Source of the DNA: Callosobruchus maculatus | Lineage: Eukaryota > Arthropoda > Insecta > Coleoptera > Chrysomelidae | Length of the DNA: 64,000 bases | Direction of reading: 5' to 3' | NCBI GenBank assembly: GCA_951848785.1 | Contig: CATOUR010000078.1 | Coordinates: forward strand, 8,990,001 to 9,054,000 | In this document: in pieces, positions 31,402 to 46,400 of the stretch | Layout of the letters: every line of letters begins with the position of its first letter | Numbering within the stretch: the first letter of the stretch is position 1 | Position numbers and translations under genes: made by a program | The notes under the pieces: model-generated | The model's input: only the letters and a program-made list of their open reading frames with translations | Database searches by the model: none | What the model was told of the DNA's origin: nothing

Positions 31402-34400
31402 ATCCGGGCAATGCAACTAGATGCTATGGAAGCTATGGTTGTTTCGAGCTGAATTACCCATGGACTTCGGAAAGCAGGCCAGTGTCATTATTTCCCGAAG
31501 AATTACTGAAGGTGCTGAAAAAGATTAAATATCCCCATTATTCATTATTCAATTAGTGTGATTTTGCAAGGCGAGCGTTAGTAAATTCTCCATTATATGA
31601 ATAATACGTGTCAACTAAAACATCACTTCATAATTGGTCTCTCATGATATAATATAGTTCCTAATTTCAAGCAATTTGATATTAAGATATAATAGCATAG
31701 GTTTCGTACATTCAACAATCGTGTAATAAAAAGGTTTTCTAAAGTATCGCACAAAACACAAAGTTTGTTCCAATCGAGTGCTATACAGGGTGCCCACTAT
31801 CTACGGAATATAGCGGATATCTCAGAAAGTAATGATTGTATAAATTATTTATACAGGGTGTCCCACGACGATTAAGACAAGCAATATATCGGAACTGGGT
31901 AGCAGTAGCGAATTATAATTTTGGGGGTGAAAATAAAAGCAAATATAATTTCTTTTCTTATTATTGTGTCACCCAATGAGGTATTTATGTTTGGTCACGT
32001 GAGGTCCGATTCAAAATTTTTAATGGGACACCCTGTATATTTGTGACTATTTGTGTTCCTCTCGATAAAACAGTTCCAACAAACTAGCACACTTGGGGTC
32101 TAAAGTGATTAATTCAAGAGCTACAGGTACTTAAAGGACTGTACCACTATACCATTATGAAACACTACCAAAGTAATTGAGCTGTAGTGGTACATGTTAC
32201 GAGTATAATCAATGGTAGTGGGACCATCCTTTAAGTACCTGTAGCTCTTGAATTAATCACTTTGGACCCCAAGTGTGCTAGTTTGGTGGAACTGTTTTGT
32301 CGGGAGGAACACAAAAAACCACAAATGTACAGTGTGTCTCATTAAACATTTTGAATCGGACGTCACGTGATCAAAAACAAATACATCATTGGGTGACACA
32401 GTAATAAGAAAAGATACTATATTTGCTCTAACTTAAACCTCCAAAATTATAATTCGCTGCTACTGCCCAGTTCCGATATATTGCTTGTTTTAATCGTCGT
32501 AGAACACCCTGTATAAAAGCTGTCTAATATTGCATTTCCTATAATACGGCAGTGTTCAGTTGAGTTTGTTTAATAAAAAAAATAAGTAACAAAAAACGAA
32601 TGATTTTATTCAAATAGCAATGTACCCTATCATTAGGCTCATTTGACAGATATTTTTTCTCTTTTCGATGACGTAACATGTGGAACCAAATACAAGAAAA
32701 TGTGACTGAATCTCTATTTTACAGATCGAACCGACTTTTCCAATATATACGAGAAATAATCCAGAACAAGCAAAGTATTTTGATTTGAATGATTTCAACT
32801 ACGTTGAGCAAATCGAATTTGATGCTACTAAACCTATTTTCGTTGTGACTCATGGATATCTAGAAGGAGGAGGAATTAAGTGGGTAAGTAAACTGAGTAA
32901 TATACCTACGTATCCTGTCTTAAGATATTGATGCATCATTTAGACAAAGTAGAAATTTCGTAATAGCAATAGCCTTGATGCAAGCAATATCATCAAACAT
33001 TTTGGGGACTGGTGTCGTTTTGAACTTGTCTTCTACTTCTTTATGTTAATAAATAATTATGTTAATAATCATCTAATAGAGCATCAAATGAATAACTGAA
33101 CATAAAATATAAATAACGGATTGGAACTCTGAGAAAAAAACAGATGCGGGTAGTGACATGCGGCAGGACAGAAGACTAATAAGATCACCCATTACCAAAA
33201 TTAATTTATAAAAAAATACAATAGGTCAGTATAATGGGTGGGCCATCCATGTTGGCAAATGCACTCTTCTAGCCTACGCGGCATTCTCGTAATCTTGTTG
33301 TTAATAGACTTTAGATGTTCAGCCACCCAAGCTACCCTCACGGTATGTTTTATTTCAATTGTCGATAAATCGGGCGATCTTGCAGGTTAGGAGAGCACCT
33401 CGGCTTCCTGTAGGAATCTCATCGACACCCTTGCATTATGTGGACGCGCATTATCTTGCTAGAAGAAACTCTCTCTCAGGCCTCGGACATATGGAACGGC
33501 ATTCGCATAACGTTGGGCAGTCATTATGCCACGAATCACAAGTAAATGTGACTTGCACATCGTTCACCCCATCGTCGTTTAACGCGTTGGCGTCCATCGT
33601 GTGCTTCCTCGTCATGCCATTGTCGGTGCTATTGGCACCAATCTAACCATTGGCGGCGATTATTTACGTGGAAGTGGAAGCACTAGATGCGGACGATACA
33701 ATCTGAATCCCATCTCACGTAATGTGCGGATTCGAAGATGCCTCCCTATAGCTGCAGAGCAAGCGTCAGCTACACTTCGTGTGGATCGCATTCTGTTTTT
33801 TTTTTGCTATTATTATAATGACTCTGGTCAGAGACCAACAGGCCAGATCATTTTGCCCCATCCTTGTATAAGGAAGGGAAATATTAAACTGTATTAAATA
33901 TAGGACAGTGGAACATAAATCATAGCTATGGAACAGTAGTTATTATTTCATTTTATGTTTTCTTGTACTTTTCCTTTTTTTTATGTTTTTTTTTTAATTT
34001 TGTTTTTGTTTAGCTATTATTACTTTTTTTTAATTTTAAATATTTTCCTGCCTCTTAATATACTACAATTGTTGAGTCGAGCCATTTTATATACAATTTT
34101 TTCTTATTTAATCTTCTATCTAAGTTTTAGTTTTACAGCACAATAATTATAAACTAGAAAACTAGTTCATATATGTGGTGGTTTTCGCAGCCCAGAATTA
34201 AAGTTAAGGGTTCGTTTTAGCGAAACCCGAAACGGGCGTTGAGATTGGTGTCAATCGACGCGAATTGACGCCCTGAGTCGAACGAGACAACTCCCAGACT
34301 GAGGAAACGCTCCGGTGAAAAACTAAAGCACTTTAAAGATTCCAAACCTAACCTAACTTAACCAAACTAGTTCAATTATTGAAGCTGAAATGGGTTCTAA

Positions 34401-37400
34401 TCGACTCGGATTGAAGTCCTGAGACGAACTGGAGCATTAACAGCGCAAGAAAACATTTTGGTGAAAGTCTACGCTACTTTGAAATTCACAAATTCCAATA
34501 GCTTACCTAATATAAAGTAAGCAAATCGGTTGAGGTAAAAAGGTGTGTCTAGCGACTCAACCTGATATCTTGACTTAAATTGTACCAAATCTAGACTGTA
34601 CAACCGTTTATTTTGATTCTCAATTGGAAATTAATCAAAATAAGTTCCTCTGGGTCCTACCCCCGCATGCTATGGAAAAAACCGAACAGGTGAGAATCCT
34701 ACTTGGGAAACTTGTGTTGCTTAGACTATTGAAAATATGCAAAGACAGTGACGTCTGGGGGGGGCCAGCCCCCCCAGGCCCCCCGTTATACGTTTCCACA
34801 AACGTAATTCAACATAAACTAACCTGGTTTCGGTTATTCATATTTCCTCAATAGCTTTCACATTAAACATTTAAAGTATCATAACTTTTTTATTTTCCAT
34901 TTTAGGATGTTGCGACTGGTGGCGTTGTGTTGTACTCATCTAGTGCTTTCACACGATATATAGTTCGACCACATATTTCATGAAAAATCATCGAAATATC
35001 GAAGTAATTTTGAGGTTAGGTTTGAAATTTTAAAGGTGCGCAGATTTTCATCGGAGCGTTTCCTCAGCCTTGGAGAAGCCTAATTCGACTCAGGACATCA
35101 AGCAGAATCGATTAACACTTACTTGACGACAGATTAAACCGAATTTGACCTCGATAAGTTGACTGTTTGGCAGAAGTGAGGTTAGGTACTGAAACTTTAA
35201 AGTGTTATAGAATTTTACCGGGGCGTTTCCTCAGTCTAGGAGTGATGCCGTTCGACTCAGGGCGTCAATCCGCGTCGATTGACACCAATCTCAACGCCCG
35301 TTTCGGGTTTCGCTAAAACGAACTCTAGCCGTTATACTAATTGGAAGCGCAATATGAGTAGAGAGATTGAAATACATTTGAGTCGTTTCTTCTGTTGTAT
35401 TTATACACTCCAGAAGACAATGTTCTAATATGCCGACCTCACCGCATCTGCAGAACGAATCTCCCCCCAATCCTATTCTTGATTTATGTTGTGGGACCAA
35501 GGTGTGACCACTTCTGAGACGACATATTGTTCTAATATAACTCCTTCTTATTTCCTTCTCAAACCAAGTACTTGTTCTAATGTATGGTTGTATCGATTTG
35601 TAAAAGTTTCCTTTAGGACAACTTGTACAGTATTCTTGTCATTCTCTTCTCTGCTTTTTCTTAATAAGGGCATTTATGTCTGAGCTAGGGATTTTGAAAT
35701 TTGCTATTAACTCTCCATCAGTTAGAGCTTTTTTTGCTAATCGATCCACAGTTTCATTCTCAATTATATTTGAATGTCCTCTGATCCATTTAACTTTTAT
35801 CTCCTCATTTAAGTCATGGCATTTTTTAATAAGATCAATGATATCAGTTAGCAGATAATTAATATTTGGTGATTGACTTAGTTTTTCTAGTTTTTGTGCA
35901 GCACTTTTGCAATCTGTGAATATGAAAAATTTGTTATTTGTTGTATAACTTAGATAGTACTCCAAGGCTTTTTTAATTGCCACTTATTCCGAGGTAAATA
36001 CTGAACATTCTGGAGGAAGTCGGAACAGCTTACAATAGTTCTTATTGCAATGGAAAAAAGTTTTTTATCCTTTTTGGAGCCGTCAGTAAATATCTGCTCC
36101 CAGTCGTTCCATTTTTCTGCTAGATCCTCTCTAAACTTCTGCGCTGTTGTTGGATCTTCACTGGCATAAGATGTATAAACTATTTTTGGTAGAGCGTTGT
36201 ACGTCGAGTAGTCTAGAATATAGCAGGGATGTATTTTGTTTTTGTAAATATGTTCGGATAGAGGTAGTATCCATTGGTAGCTTTTAATAATCAATGGCAA
36301 CTCTTTGTATTGCCAGTATCTGTTGGTCAGAGAGATAATAAACAGGGCGTGTAAAGGACTCAGAATATGGTCTATACGAACCAGTTTGTTTACAGCTCTG
36401 TCGCTCAACATCTCTCTTCGCAGGTGTAAAGGTTGTTCCACGCATTCTACTTTCATGACATTAGTGGGAGTACTATGAAGGTAACCAATACTGAGGCTTA
36501 GACATTTGTTCTTAATTTGTTCTATTTTGTTAAGATGGCATTTAGATGCATTGCCATAATGTATGCATCCGTAGTCCAATATAGAGCGAATTAATGTTCT
36601 ATAAAAGAGTAAACAAATATGTGGATCGGCGCCACATTTCTGGTGACTAAATGTCTTTAGGATGTTCATGGCATTTTCTGCTTTTTTAATCGTGTATGTT
36701 ATATGCTCCTTCCAATTTAGCTTCATATCCAGGAACATACCGAGGTATTTTACGGACTTTTGGTACTTGAAAGGGTATCCTGCCAAACTAACTGTATTGG
36801 GTGGATGTTTCGAAGAGCCAGTAGTCGTAGGTGACGATCTTGCCGGTCTGTGCTTCTCCTACGTGCACCAGAACTTCTAGCTTGATGCATTCGCTCTCCT
36901 TGGATCTATGCAGGCCATGCTAGTTACTACAACTGTAACCACGCTACGCCCCATGGTTACATCAGCTGCTCTGAGAGAAGCACCACGTTCCCGCTGGGCT
37001 ATACAATCCAACCCCGTTCAAAGAGAACTGCGTCTTCTAGTGTACCTACACCATAATTTAAAATATAAATAAGATAAAACTCGTCTTTCAAAAATTCACT
37101 AAAAAGTGTTGTTTGAAATTTGTCGACTTCCATTGTCTATAAAATTTTTTGAGTATCACAACTTGTCAACTTATTCACTATCTTCAATCGTCTTCATGTG
37201 AAATGTGCCCAACAATTAATACAGCTCTAAAAGAATTTGTGAACCTCTAAACTTAGTAGCTTTCAGATGATAGGGTTGTTGAAGATAAGTATATTATCTG
37301 TACCCTCTTACACTCTTATTGTAGCTTCTTCAGAAGTGTTAAAAGAGGATAACAGTAACCTCTAAAAGCATCGAAAAGAAAAGAGTAGCCCAATGTCCTC

Positions 37401-40400
37401 ACTGTTACCAGGTCAAACGTCTAACGCCTAGAACGAGCCTTTTCTACAAGCATTTATTTTTGTAGTACTTCTGCATTGTGGAGGTGTTTCTCTCCCTACA
37501 GTTACAGCATTACAAAGTCTTCTCATAGAGCTTCTAAAGTACATCACTTCACTTTTGCTTTTATTAGATTCTTCATAGAAGCTAAGAAACAAAACATTGT
37601 TGTCTGACCTCATATTATCTTTTCAGATATCAAAGATAGTCCAGGCGCTCCTCGACCTTATGGACTGCACAGTTATCGTGATAGATTGGCATGGGGGTAG
37701 CAGCCCACCATACACTCAAGCGGTGGCCAACATTAGGCTAGTAGGGGCCGTTACAGCCCATTTGCTGCACGACATATCCGCGTACACTGGCTCTCAAGGG
37801 CTTAGCCACGTGCATTTGATTGGCCACTCCCTTGGAGCACACCTGAGTGGGTATGTCGGGTACACCGTCCAAAAGGTAAGACAGACAAGTTTCAATTTCT
37901 GAGTAGATAATCTCGAGTCTGCAAAAATGGGGTCAAGTTGATTGACTCAGTACTTCCCAGACATAACGGTGATATCATTTTATTATTTTCCCATTGCATG
38001 AGAGTCTGAGATCCTCTTGCAACCAAATCATTATCCGCCCGTCCACAAAAAAACATTTAACGCAGAAACTCTCGTAAATAGTTTCTTGCATCTCTGTAGG
38101 CACTAGGACGACACAATTTTTATTCTGCATTCTTCAACTGGATGAAATGTGACGATCATGAACCCCAAATCGCTTAAAAACGAAGTTTGAGCTATTTTTA
38201 TATGTTTAGTTTTTTTATTACTGCTGCGCCGCCACTGACACGATTTCTAAAAACTATACGCGTTTTCCATTCTCGCCACGGCAATAATACTGTCTCGAAA
38301 TTTCGTTAAAATCAATTCCAAGTTACACAATACAGAACACCGATCTAGAGCAATACTCGTATAAACTTATGAGTAGACATCAGAAAATTATGTCCTTTAT
38401 TGGTTTTCGTAATAGCAAGGCAATGTTCCGATGGACATAAAAAAGTGTATAATGCCGCAGGTCAATGAAGAGCCCTTTATCAATACAAAAAAATGTATTT
38501 TCTTCTTCAGGTCTTCTACTTTGTGTTTAAAGTTGGTACTTGAAATATCTGTCACACTCAATAGCCGAATTCGGGCAATGCCCGAAAAAAATACGCAGAA
38601 CTAGTTTTGAGCAAGGAATATTTCCCAAACCTGAACGAGGGACGTGAAGCTGAAGCCTTTGCTATCAGCTGCGGCTTAGAGCAGATAGTCAAAGAACCAA
38701 CAAGGATTCCCAGCCGCCACGCAGATTTTGCTAGTCTGTTGGACCTATATCTCACAACTACTCCAACGGTCTACACAGTGAAGGTAACCGCCCCACTGGG
38801 ATCGTCTGACCACAACACCATCTCGACGCTGTGCAGAATGCATTCTCCAGATCTCTACCATGCAAAGCCTCGTCGGGTCTGGCATTACGGATCAGCAAAG
38901 TGGGACGACCTAAGGGAATACTACCAGTCCTTTCCCTGGAACGACGTCTGCTTCAAGTCACGAGACCCATCAGCTTGCGCCCAAGAAACAACAGAGGTAT
39001 TAATATCCGGCATGGAAGCCTATATTCCACATGTCGTCAAGCATCCCTCCAAAAACAAGCCATGGTTCAATCAGCGTTGCAGAGATGCAGTTACCTCTAA
39101 AAACCAACATTACAGAGAATGGAGGAAAAATCCAAATGCTGAGAGCCACCGTAGTTTTATCGACGCCAAAAATCACTGTAAACGCGTGATTCACAGCAGC
39201 AAGGAGGAACACAACCAAAAAATTAAGAACAAGCTCCTCTCATGTCCTAGTTCGTCTAGAACATTCTGGTCTGTAGCTAAGGCTGTTAGTCATAACTTTT
39301 CCTATTCGTCAATACTACTCTTGACCAGAGAGGACAAATCCATCGCTTCTGCTCCTAAAGAAAAAGCAGACATCTTGAGGAAGCTCTTCGCAGCCAATTC
39401 TACTGTAGACTTTCAAGGAAGTACTCCGACCACCACCATAAGCGTGAACTCGAGAATGGCAGAGGTCAGATTTCAACATCGAGATGTAAAAAGCGTCCTC
39501 CAAAATCTGAATACCAATAAAGCTACTGGTCCTGACCAAATTCCAGCCATTATCCTTAAACGCTGTGCCGCTGAGCTTGCACCTATTCTTTGCAAGCTCT
39601 TCAAACTTTCGTATCAACGAGGCGTGCTTCCCGCTTCGTGGAAGATTGCCTGCGTACAGCCCATCCCTAAAAACGGCAAAAAGACTGATCACACCAATTA
39701 TAGACTTGTGGCTCTTCCCAGCATCATGTCTAAGGTTATGGAGACTGTCGTTAACACACAGCTCCTGAAATACCTGGACAACAATAACATCATAAATGAT
39801 CGCCAGTATAGCTTCCGTAAGCACAGGTCTACAGGTGACCTCCTTGCCTACGTCACTCACTTGTGGAACAGAGCAATAGACAATCATGGCGAATCCCGTG
39901 TTATTGCACTATATATCGAAAGCTGTCGACAGAGTATGGCATGACGGACTTCTGGTGAAGCTTGCTGCTTATGGACTACCTGGCCTGCGCCAGTGGCTGA
40001 ATATCTTTTTGAATTACCGATGTCTGTTTGTTGTAGTCGAGGGCTGTTCATCAGACGTATTTTCAATAAACGCCGGTGTTCCTCAGGGATCTGTCCTATC
40101 CCCTACACTGTTTCTGCTGTACATCAACGAGCTGCTGGAAATAACATCCAATCCAATCTACAGCTTCGCAGATGACAGTACATTAGTGTCCTGCATGGAA
40201 CCAGGCAAGCCACTGTCATCCCAGGAGACGGTACGTCGGCGACAGCAGCATGCCTCACAGATCAACGCAGATATGAAAACAATTGTCGAGTGGAGATTAG
40301 CAAATAAAGTGCAGTTCAACGTACAAAAAACTCAGGCAACAACACTTACAAAAAAGTCTCACGATGGCTTACCAACCGTGGAAATGGAGGGTCACCCCAT

Positions 40401-43400
40401 AGTCGAATCACTTTCCGTCAAGCTTTTGGGAATCAACATCAACAATAACATGTCCTGGTACGACCACGTTGTCAGTATTGCTAAAACGGCATCCCAGAAG
40501 CTTGGAGTTTTGTTCCGCTGTAGGAAGTTGTATACACCAGAGCAACTGCTGCTGCTCTACAAGGCACAGATCCGACCATCGCTGGAGTATTGCTCCCATG
40601 TGTGGGGATGCGCTCCGAACCACTCTCTAAAGCTTCTGGACACTATCTAGAAAAGAGCGGTTAGACTAATCGATACGCCTAACCTCACAAAGGACCTCCA
40701 CAGCCTGGAACATCGAAGGAGGGTGGCTGACCTGTCCTTGTTTTACAGATTCTATCACGGAAGATGTTCGGGTGAGCTCTCTCAGATAATAACACCACAG
40801 GCCGTCCGAACTAGGAACACTAGAGAAGCTCTGCGAGCTCATCCTTACCAGGTCGAGTTCCTTACTCCCCGAACTAGTCTCCTCCAGCATTCCTTCTTTT
40901 GGAGAACTTCGACGCTGTGGCATCAGCTGCCAGGGAATTTGTTTCCCGACGGCTACAACCTGCAGCGTTTTAAATCTAACGTGAACCGATACTTATCCTC
41001 TCGCAGCGCTTCTACAGCGCCATAGGCTTTCAGCCTTTGCGGGAGGACGACCATAAAAAAAATATTAATTTTATACGGCTTTGGAGCATTACCAAATAGG
41101 CAGAACTAGTTTTGCGCATCTTGAAATGCACAGAACTAGTTTTGCGCAACTTGAAATGCCCAGAACTAGTGAACATTCTTTATGCATTGTGTGTCAAAGA
41201 CTAGCAAAAAAATATCGTTTAGGTTAGGTTTGGTTAGGTTTCTTTGCCAACGTTCCTGCAATATAAGTACGAATCGTGAAAACGCAAAAAGAGGTTTGGA
41301 AGCACAAGCCAGTTTGATGCTCACACAATCAAATAAAAAAATTAAACCAGCCTTAGTTGGCGATTTATTATTTGTCGTTATTCATTAAAATATATTTAAC
41401 TTCTCCAACTTTGTACTTATTTGAGTCCGTCGCGGGCGCTGATTAAATGGAAGAAGCAGAATTTGTGCTAGTCATTCAGAAAATATACAGAACTAGTCCT
41501 GTTTATTTCAAGATGCGCAAAACTAGTTCTGCCTATTTGGTAATGCTCAATAGCCGTATAAGAGTCATATTTCGGGTTTGGGAAATATTCCTTGCTCAAA
41601 ACTAGTTCTGCGTATTTTTTTCGGGCATTGTCCAAATTCGGGTATTGAGCGTAACATATACACTAAGTATAACATAACTAAAATAGAAGTCACTTTTCTG
41701 GAGATACGTTACCAGCAGACTGTGTAACTGTCAAGCTGCGTGTTTGGTGGTTCAAAAACCACATGAAAATCAACATGACTACTTTTGAGTTTTCAAGCAA
41801 ACATTTCTAGATTCTTCGATCCAAGTTTAAGCAACAATTGACGATATATCACATATTGATCACATATTTAATCGGATTTATTCTCCTATGAATAATAAAC
41901 ACCAAACTGTAAAAATCGCAGTTTCTTTGGTACGGGATAGCTGCATTTACAGTTAGCTAGACGGCTTTAAAATTTTAATACGCCTTACTCCGTGGCTTTT
42001 TCCACAGAAGTTAATGATTGGATACCTAGCTACTTTCTTTTTTTAGATGTTTAACTTAACGATAGGGAGAATAACAGCATTAGATCCTGCAGAACCTCAT
42101 TTCTCCAAGACGGAGGCGCCAGTTCGCTTGGACAGAAGTGCTGCACAGTAAGTACTTTCTTCAGACTCATTTGCGATTATTTCTCCCCTAGTATGTCTTG
42201 TATAAAGTTTATACAATGCTGTTAAAGCACGTAGAAGAAGTAGGAAAGGTCAACTAACAAATAAAATTGCATTTGACCCTTATTATAGAAGCAGCTTGGG
42301 TAGGTTAGCTTTAACCACGGCTCGTTTAATACCCGTTCCCTCTTTTCTTACCTAGGCGTATGCTCTTTCACCACTCATGGAAGCTTTAGATTAGGTTAGG
42401 TTGAAAGTGAGTGGGGCAGAGCTGCCTCCTTCCACTGCGACTAAATTGTGTCTATTGTGGCTCACACCTTTTTAGAGTTCACCGTACAGTCCGCACCTCT
42501 TTACGAAGGCGATCAACGTGAAGGGTGAAACTTTCTTGAAGTCATGAGGTTCCAGTTGGGCAAATCTGAATGTCTGGAACCTAGCATTCTCCAGTACTGG
42601 ACAGGAGCAAAGAATGTGCTCCGCTGTTTTGTCCTTCACGTAGCAGAAGCGACAGTCTGAAGTTTGTTCAAGACCCAATTTCCGCATATGGCACCTTAGA
42701 CGACCATGTCCCGTCAGCAGACCGACCAGAATGCGGAGGTCGTACCTATTACATTCCATGATCCTCGGGGGGGCCTGACTCGAGGGGTATCTTATAAACA
42801 CCTTCGAGTGCAGTAGCCAGTTCAGGAGTACTTTCCTCACTGCCTAGTCCGGGATGGTCTTTTTGCGGTGCTGTTTGCAATGCCCGCGAATGGTTCTGGT
42901 CCTATGAACACAGATTCGGTTCCTCCTCTTACTAGAGCGTCGGCCAATACATTGACTTCCACTCCGCAGTGACCCGGAACCCAAATCAAGGATACCCTGT
43001 TTCCCGTTCCGAGATTGTTGAGGAGGTGCATGCAGCTCCATAACAGTCTTGAATCAACCCGTCTGGAGCACAGTGCTTTCAATGCAGCCTGGCTGTCTGA
43101 AAAGATTTTTATAGATCTATTTGTCAGGGGCCTTTTGATTAGTTCCCTGACTCCCAGCTCTGTGGCAATCATTTCTGCTTGGAAGACTGTGGTATACCTC
43201 CCAAGGTTGACGGAAATTTCAACTCTTGGATTGGTACCCACTATACCCGCTCCTGCCCCCAGTTCAGACTTGGAGCCATCTGTAAATAGCGCAAGATCAG
43301 AGGGTGATCTAAAATCGTCCCTCCTCCATTCGTCCCTGCTTGGGAAAAGGACGTTATAGGATCGCTCTATATGCGCTTGGGGAACCATACAGTCCGAGAC

Positions 43401-46400
43401 CATTCCAAGTACATGATGATGGGTAATTTCACCCATTATACCCGTTGTGTCTCGACCTAGTTCCGTTTTGTCAGATCTGCCGGTTGATAGCAGTCTGTAG
43501 GCGACCACTTTTGCAACTCTTTCCACCTCAATGTGCAGAGGTGTTGAGTTTAGAAGGGTCTCCATGGCTAACGTTGGTGTGGTAGACATGTCTCCAGTGA
43601 TGGCCAAACATGGAAGCTTTACCGAAAGACATAACAACATGAGTGTGGGGCTGGTCCGAGCTCGTTGATCTTGTGGTTTGATTACCGCTTCTGAGTTCTT
43701 CGCTTTCTTTGGCGCTCAGAGTTTTCCTCACTAAGCAATGGTTGACCTTCCAATAAATTTTATGGGAGATCATCAGTCTCACTAAGCCATTTGCATTCAG
43801 ATCTTCCGGTTGGTTTACACAACTTTTTATCTGCATGTGAGCCATCTCTTACACTCGAAGAGCGTATGTTCTGTCGGTTATCGGTAGCTCCCTTTCCTAC
43901 CCTTTTGCGGTAATGCGGAACGGGTCCTGTGACGTTGGAGCCTGCATCAGGAAATAGCATGCAGTCCTCTGCTCGCAGTCCAATCCTATTTTATATAGTC
44001 TGTTGTCTGCATTCTTTCGACCTCGTCTCTGTTTCCCCTTGTGAGATGTAGATGTCTCTTCTCTATGCAAAGGTGGTGTCCCTCTGTTACTACTTCCAAG
44101 ACTTTACTAGATACTGTGAGGTAGGCACTGGCCACCCTCAGCAGTGACTTTTGACTTTTCCTTTTGAGTTCCCTGTGCCATACTGGCGTTCCATAAAGGA
44201 CCATTGACTGGATAGTTATACAAAACATCCCTAAGTTGACTTAAAATTACAAAATTATGACACTTGACATCACCACGTACAAGTGATGCACTTTTGTGGT
44301 ATTTCCTCGTATTATTTTTGTTTCATTTGTTTATGTTAATCATGTATTCTTGCAATGTACAAATATTTTCTTGAGGAATAAACACTATTAATTCAGGAAT
44401 GCTGGTTTTCTACTAACGCCCCCGATATTCGGCATCAGTCTAGAGAGCATTGCTATTCTAAATTTTACCTTTTGGATCGACTTCTTAGTGTGGCCTGAGA
44501 AGCACCTCTCATTGTGTAAATGCCTCACGGATTTACTAGGGACTATTCTCTTGCCTGTAAGCTAAAAGTTAACCTCCTTCCTCTTTATCCTATATCCTCG
44601 TAGTATTACTGTCTCAGTCTTTTCTGGAGCTAAATCTAGGTGATGACCCCTGATCCAGTTGTCAATCTTCTACGAGGCCCAGATTACCTTATATGAGATG
44701 AATACCACCTCCTTTTACCGCAGTAGTGAATCACTGTGAAAGTTTTATTGAAATATGGTAGTACTACCCAATTTAAGAAGAGCTCAAAAAATACCGAACA
44801 TAAGAAAGCCTGATAAACCGATAGATATGAGTGATTTCTGTTGTCATAAAAAATCGGAAATTATTTGCAACTAGAGTACGTTATCTATTACGATGGAAGA
44901 TGATACATAATAGTTACAGAGTCAAGTACTATTTAAGTTAAGAAATGTGCCATTTCCAAAGGTCCCGGAAACCAAAAGAAAAGAAAACGGCATAATGATT
45001 CTATGATAGAACTCATCTAATTTAAAGCTCATAATATATTTAGGTTGGTGCAATATGGGCCACAATTTAATAGTCTGAATCAATCTTCTTTCAGTTACGT
45101 AGATGTCATACATACAGACGCAAGTCAGTTCATAAGAGGAGGCTTGGGGATGACGGAAAGTATTGGTCATGTTGATTACTATCCAAACGGAGGGACAAAT
45201 CAGCCCGGTTGCACCAAGAGTGTTTTCCAATATGTCAAAGAAGCTAATGGCAGCTTTTTCCATGGTATTTCAAATTACAGTAATATATCACGCTTTATAC
45301 TGGTCCATAACTTCAACAAAATTCGTGAGAATACCAAAATTTTGTCACTTTGTTTAACTCTGTACAGCCCATTTCACGTAAGAAGATAACGGTGACGTCA
45401 TAATTACGTAGGTGCTCTGTGTACCCACAATTGTTTCTGATTTTGGGTGGTTTTACGATTTACTTCCAATGTCGCCGAAAGCATATGTTGTGGTTTCAGG
45501 TAATAAGTTATTTGACTGTGCATGGGGAAATGAGTCTGAAATGCGGCACCACTGGAAAAATCTTAGGAAGTCAATCTATTTGACACAATTTTTCCATGCA
45601 TTTATTTAACACACTCGATTCTCAAACTTATAAAGTGGTAATCAAAATATGATCATGAAAAAGCCATAATACCTAAATATAAAGTTAAAAAAACAGGTCA
45701 ATAAACTTTTTTCCGTATGATTAATCCTCCATGCATCAGAAATTTTAACACTGGTTTAATACCATTGCAATTCCATCCTTCTCTTGAAGGAACTGGTTTT
45801 GTTCTTTACTCCTTTAAACATTTGAACAATGATTTAATGGTATTTGTTGGAACCTCAATTTTTGCCATCTCAAAAATAAATGTTGGTATTCAAATGTTTT
45901 AGGTGTGAAAAAGTATCTAAGTTGCAACCACATAAGGTCACACGAGTTTTTCTTGGAGAGCATCACACCAAATCCAAGATGTAAGTTCATGACTATGTCA
46001 TGTTCATCATATCAGGTAAGAATTTTGTAAATAATTCTCTAATAGTTAAGCATCACAATGTTCATTGTTGTACCCCTCAGGGGAAGCTTACTGTGAAACC
46101 TCGTGATAATTCATAGGTGTGATTACAAATCTGGTGGCAGTTCTGAATTTCATTTTCTTTTGATGAAAATAATTTTTTTTACATATTTCAGGTCTTATAG
46201 GTTTGACTAAAAAAATCGAGAATCTTTATTTGGCTTTCTATCAAGATGAAGCCTCGCGTTTTGGATAATTTGACGGTAATGATTGCAAATCCGGCTGCAA
46301 TTCTAAATTTCGGTTTTGTTTGATGAAAATCAAAAACTTCAGGTCTGTTAGATCATCCGAGATTTGCCTAAAAAATCTAAAACCTTTATTTAACTTTCTA

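Noticed and set aside
39315..39887. 190-codon minus-strand frame
   Set aside because: It is the antisense shadow of the reverse-transcriptase frame of copy C.
42388..42410. TTAGGTTAGG words as interstitial telomere repeat
   Set aside because: Only two units, and the same word ends the related retroelement copy at 6462, so it is the element's own 3' end.
44922..45389. Overlapping frames of 113-114 codons around 45.0-45.4 kb as separate genes
   Set aside because: The plus frame is lipase exon 5 (45095-45264) read into its intron, and the minus frame is its shadow.
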